This document shows, piece by piece, positions 63,184 to 64,000 of a stretch of DNA of 64,000 nt. Each line of letters starts with the position of its first letter. Within the stretch, counting starts at the first letter, position 1. This stretch comes from Bernardetia sp042180575 (lineage in GTDB: Bacteria > Bacteroidota > Bacteroidia > Cytophagales > Bernardetiaceae), in the NCBI RefSeq assembly GCF_042180575.1, contig NZ_CP170094.1:5270001-5334000 (forward strand), written 5' to 3'. The position numbers and the translations under genes are program-made. The notes below the pieces were generated by a model. The model was not told the DNA's origin. It saw only the letters and a program-made list of their open reading frames with translations, and did no database searches.

Positions 63184-64000
63184 TCAAAAAAGCGCAGTAA
63201 CCTGTATTCTACCAATATGAATAGCAGGAGTTTTTTCCGACTTTCTACCTTCATAAACGACACTCAACTGCAAACCATTGAAAAGTTTTTGTTGCAAGTT
63301 CAAATCCCACGTTATGTTTTGACCTGCTCGTAAGGCTTCCAAAAGTTCGTAACTGACAGGCGTGTTATTTTCTCCTTCAAAATCAATATTCAGATACCTG
63401 AAACGAACATTGAAAACTCTATCGCCTACTTTTGAATATCTTAGTTCGCTTCTAAACTCATTTATTTGTGCGTTTTCTTCTCCTATTGTATTTTGTTTTT
63501 GCTCAAAACGGTAGGCTGTTGTTAGTCTGAATGCCGTTGTGGGTTGCCAAGCGAGTTCTAGTTGTGGGCGTAAAAGCTCTAAATTATAAGTTCTGTTTTC
63601 CAAAAAATCAGAAGCATTACTCCTTGTCCCTATCAAAAAACTAGACTTTGAAGCAATCGTTTTTGAAAGACTTAACCTAAAAATAGTTTCATATTCCTCT
63701 ACATTTTTACTTTCAAATCCCCCTGCTAAAAGGTTTTTTTGATTCGTTAATGTATAGCGAAATTCTCCTCCCCAACGTGGATTTGTTCTATTCAAAAATA
63801 AGACATTTCGAAGCGAACTTTGTTCACTCAAAATATTATCTTGATTGCGCTGCACAAAAGGAAGAAACCGTTTTTCAAAATCACTTTCCGTAGTTTTGAC
63901 AGAATTTTGAACCGAAAAAACCATAGAAAATAATTGTAAGGATTTTTTAATAAACTTTGCTTTTTTCCATTTTCTAGGAGGAGTAAGCGTTATTTTATAA
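63184..64000 (-). CDS. C-terminal part of a large outer-membrane beta-barrel protein
   Basis: The reading frame is open to the window edge: continuing past the apparent ATG at 63924 it reads ...KSLQLFSMVFSVQNS without a stop, so the gene starts beyond 64000. The visible 271 residues have repeated amphipathic beta strands (FRYTLTNQKNLLAGGFES, YETIFRLSLSKTIASKSSF, TYNLELLRPQLELAWQP, FRLTTAYRFEQKQ, RVFNVRFRYLNIDF, LNLQQKLFNGLQLSVVYEGR) and end in IGRIQVTALF with a terminal phenylalanine, as in outer-membrane barrels. The OLD-family gene follows 39 bases away on the same strand. Function is unknown. Confidence 0.7.
   Translation of the reverse strand, partial: YKITLTPPRKWKKAKFIKKSLQLFSMVFSVQNSVKTTESDFEKRFLPFVQRNQDNILSEQSSLRNVLFLNRTNPRWGGEFRYTLTNQKNLLAGGFESKNVEEYETIFRLSLSKTIASKSSFLIGTRSNASDFLENRTYNLELLRPQLELAWQPTTAFRLTTAYRFEQKQNTIGEENAQINEFRSELRYSKVGDRVFNVRFRYLNIDFEGENNTPVSYELLEALRAGQNITWDLNLQQKLFNGLQLSVVYEGRKSEKTPAIHIGRIQVTALF

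Noticed and set aside
1..64000. CRISPR arrays, tRNA and rRNA genes
   Set aside because: No regularly spaced direct repeats and no tRNA T-arm or rRNA signature were seen on either strand by eye; a tRNAscan or Infernal run could still find an overlooked one.

Overview
The window is AT-rich chromosomal DNA of a Bacteroidota bacterium, most likely order Cytophagales (a Bernardetia/Flexibacter-like organism is my inference, not demonstrated). The grounds are: two large secreted proteins with type IX secretion (T9SS) C-terminal sorting domains (YPNPS/YPNPT followed by an Ig-like tail), Bacteroidota promoters of the TTG-N19/20-TAnnTTTG type, many lipoproteins and outer-membrane proteins, starts without strong Shine-Dalgarno sites, a BatA-type membrane protein and a bacterial kynurenine 3-monooxygenase. 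No rRNA, tRNA or CRISPR array was found.

Layout. 0-8.4 kb: a broken small membrane gene, ugd, a phytase-like lipoprotein, rimM, a MarR regulator, a polytopic membrane protein and a YpfJ-type zinc peptidase. 8.4-14.5 kb: a UbiA-like membrane protein, an intact ISL3-family insertion sequence with an 8-bp target duplication, gpmI, a FecCD-type permease and a small CxxCH protein. 14.5-19.7 kb: an OmpL47-like repeat protein and ffh, surrounded by fold-back repeat elements. 19.1-26.7 kb: lipoproteins, an AIM24-family protein, a Crp/Fnr regulator, a flavodoxin-fold oxidoreductase, a DUF3857 protein, a CBS protein and an alpha/beta hydrolase. 27-40.4 kb: a VWA protein, a Sel1-like lipoprotein, a thioredoxin, kmo, fadD and a LamG/PNGase F-like T9SS protein. 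40.4-47 kb: a small TIR-bounded element, two STAS-like small proteins around a 1219-aa degenerate RecQ-like helicase, and a LolC/E permease. 47-53.6 kb: a beta-helix protein, a BatA-domain protein, a probable deaminase toxin/immunity pair, DoxX, an NTF2-like protein and asd. 53.8-64 kb: a 1217-aa Asp-box T9SS protein, a small acidic protein, a candidate structured RNA, rnz, a queuosine-precursor transporter, an OLD-family ATPase/nuclease and the end of a beta-barrel protein.

Most genes are single units or short co-directional runs separated by hairpin terminators; this is mainly a housekeeping and cell-envelope region. The less ordinary content is (i) the two-gene deaminase/immunity-like pair at 50.5-51.4 kb, (ii) the helicase at 41.1-44.8 kb, whose RecQ framework keeps its DEIH box but has lost a recognisable P-loop and the GRAGRDG motif, (iii) the OLD-family protein, a possible defence gene, (iv) a 122-nt structured RNA candidate at 58.1 kb, and (v) at least three families of short fold-back repeats in intergenic spaces. 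All functions are inferred from sequence reading alone.
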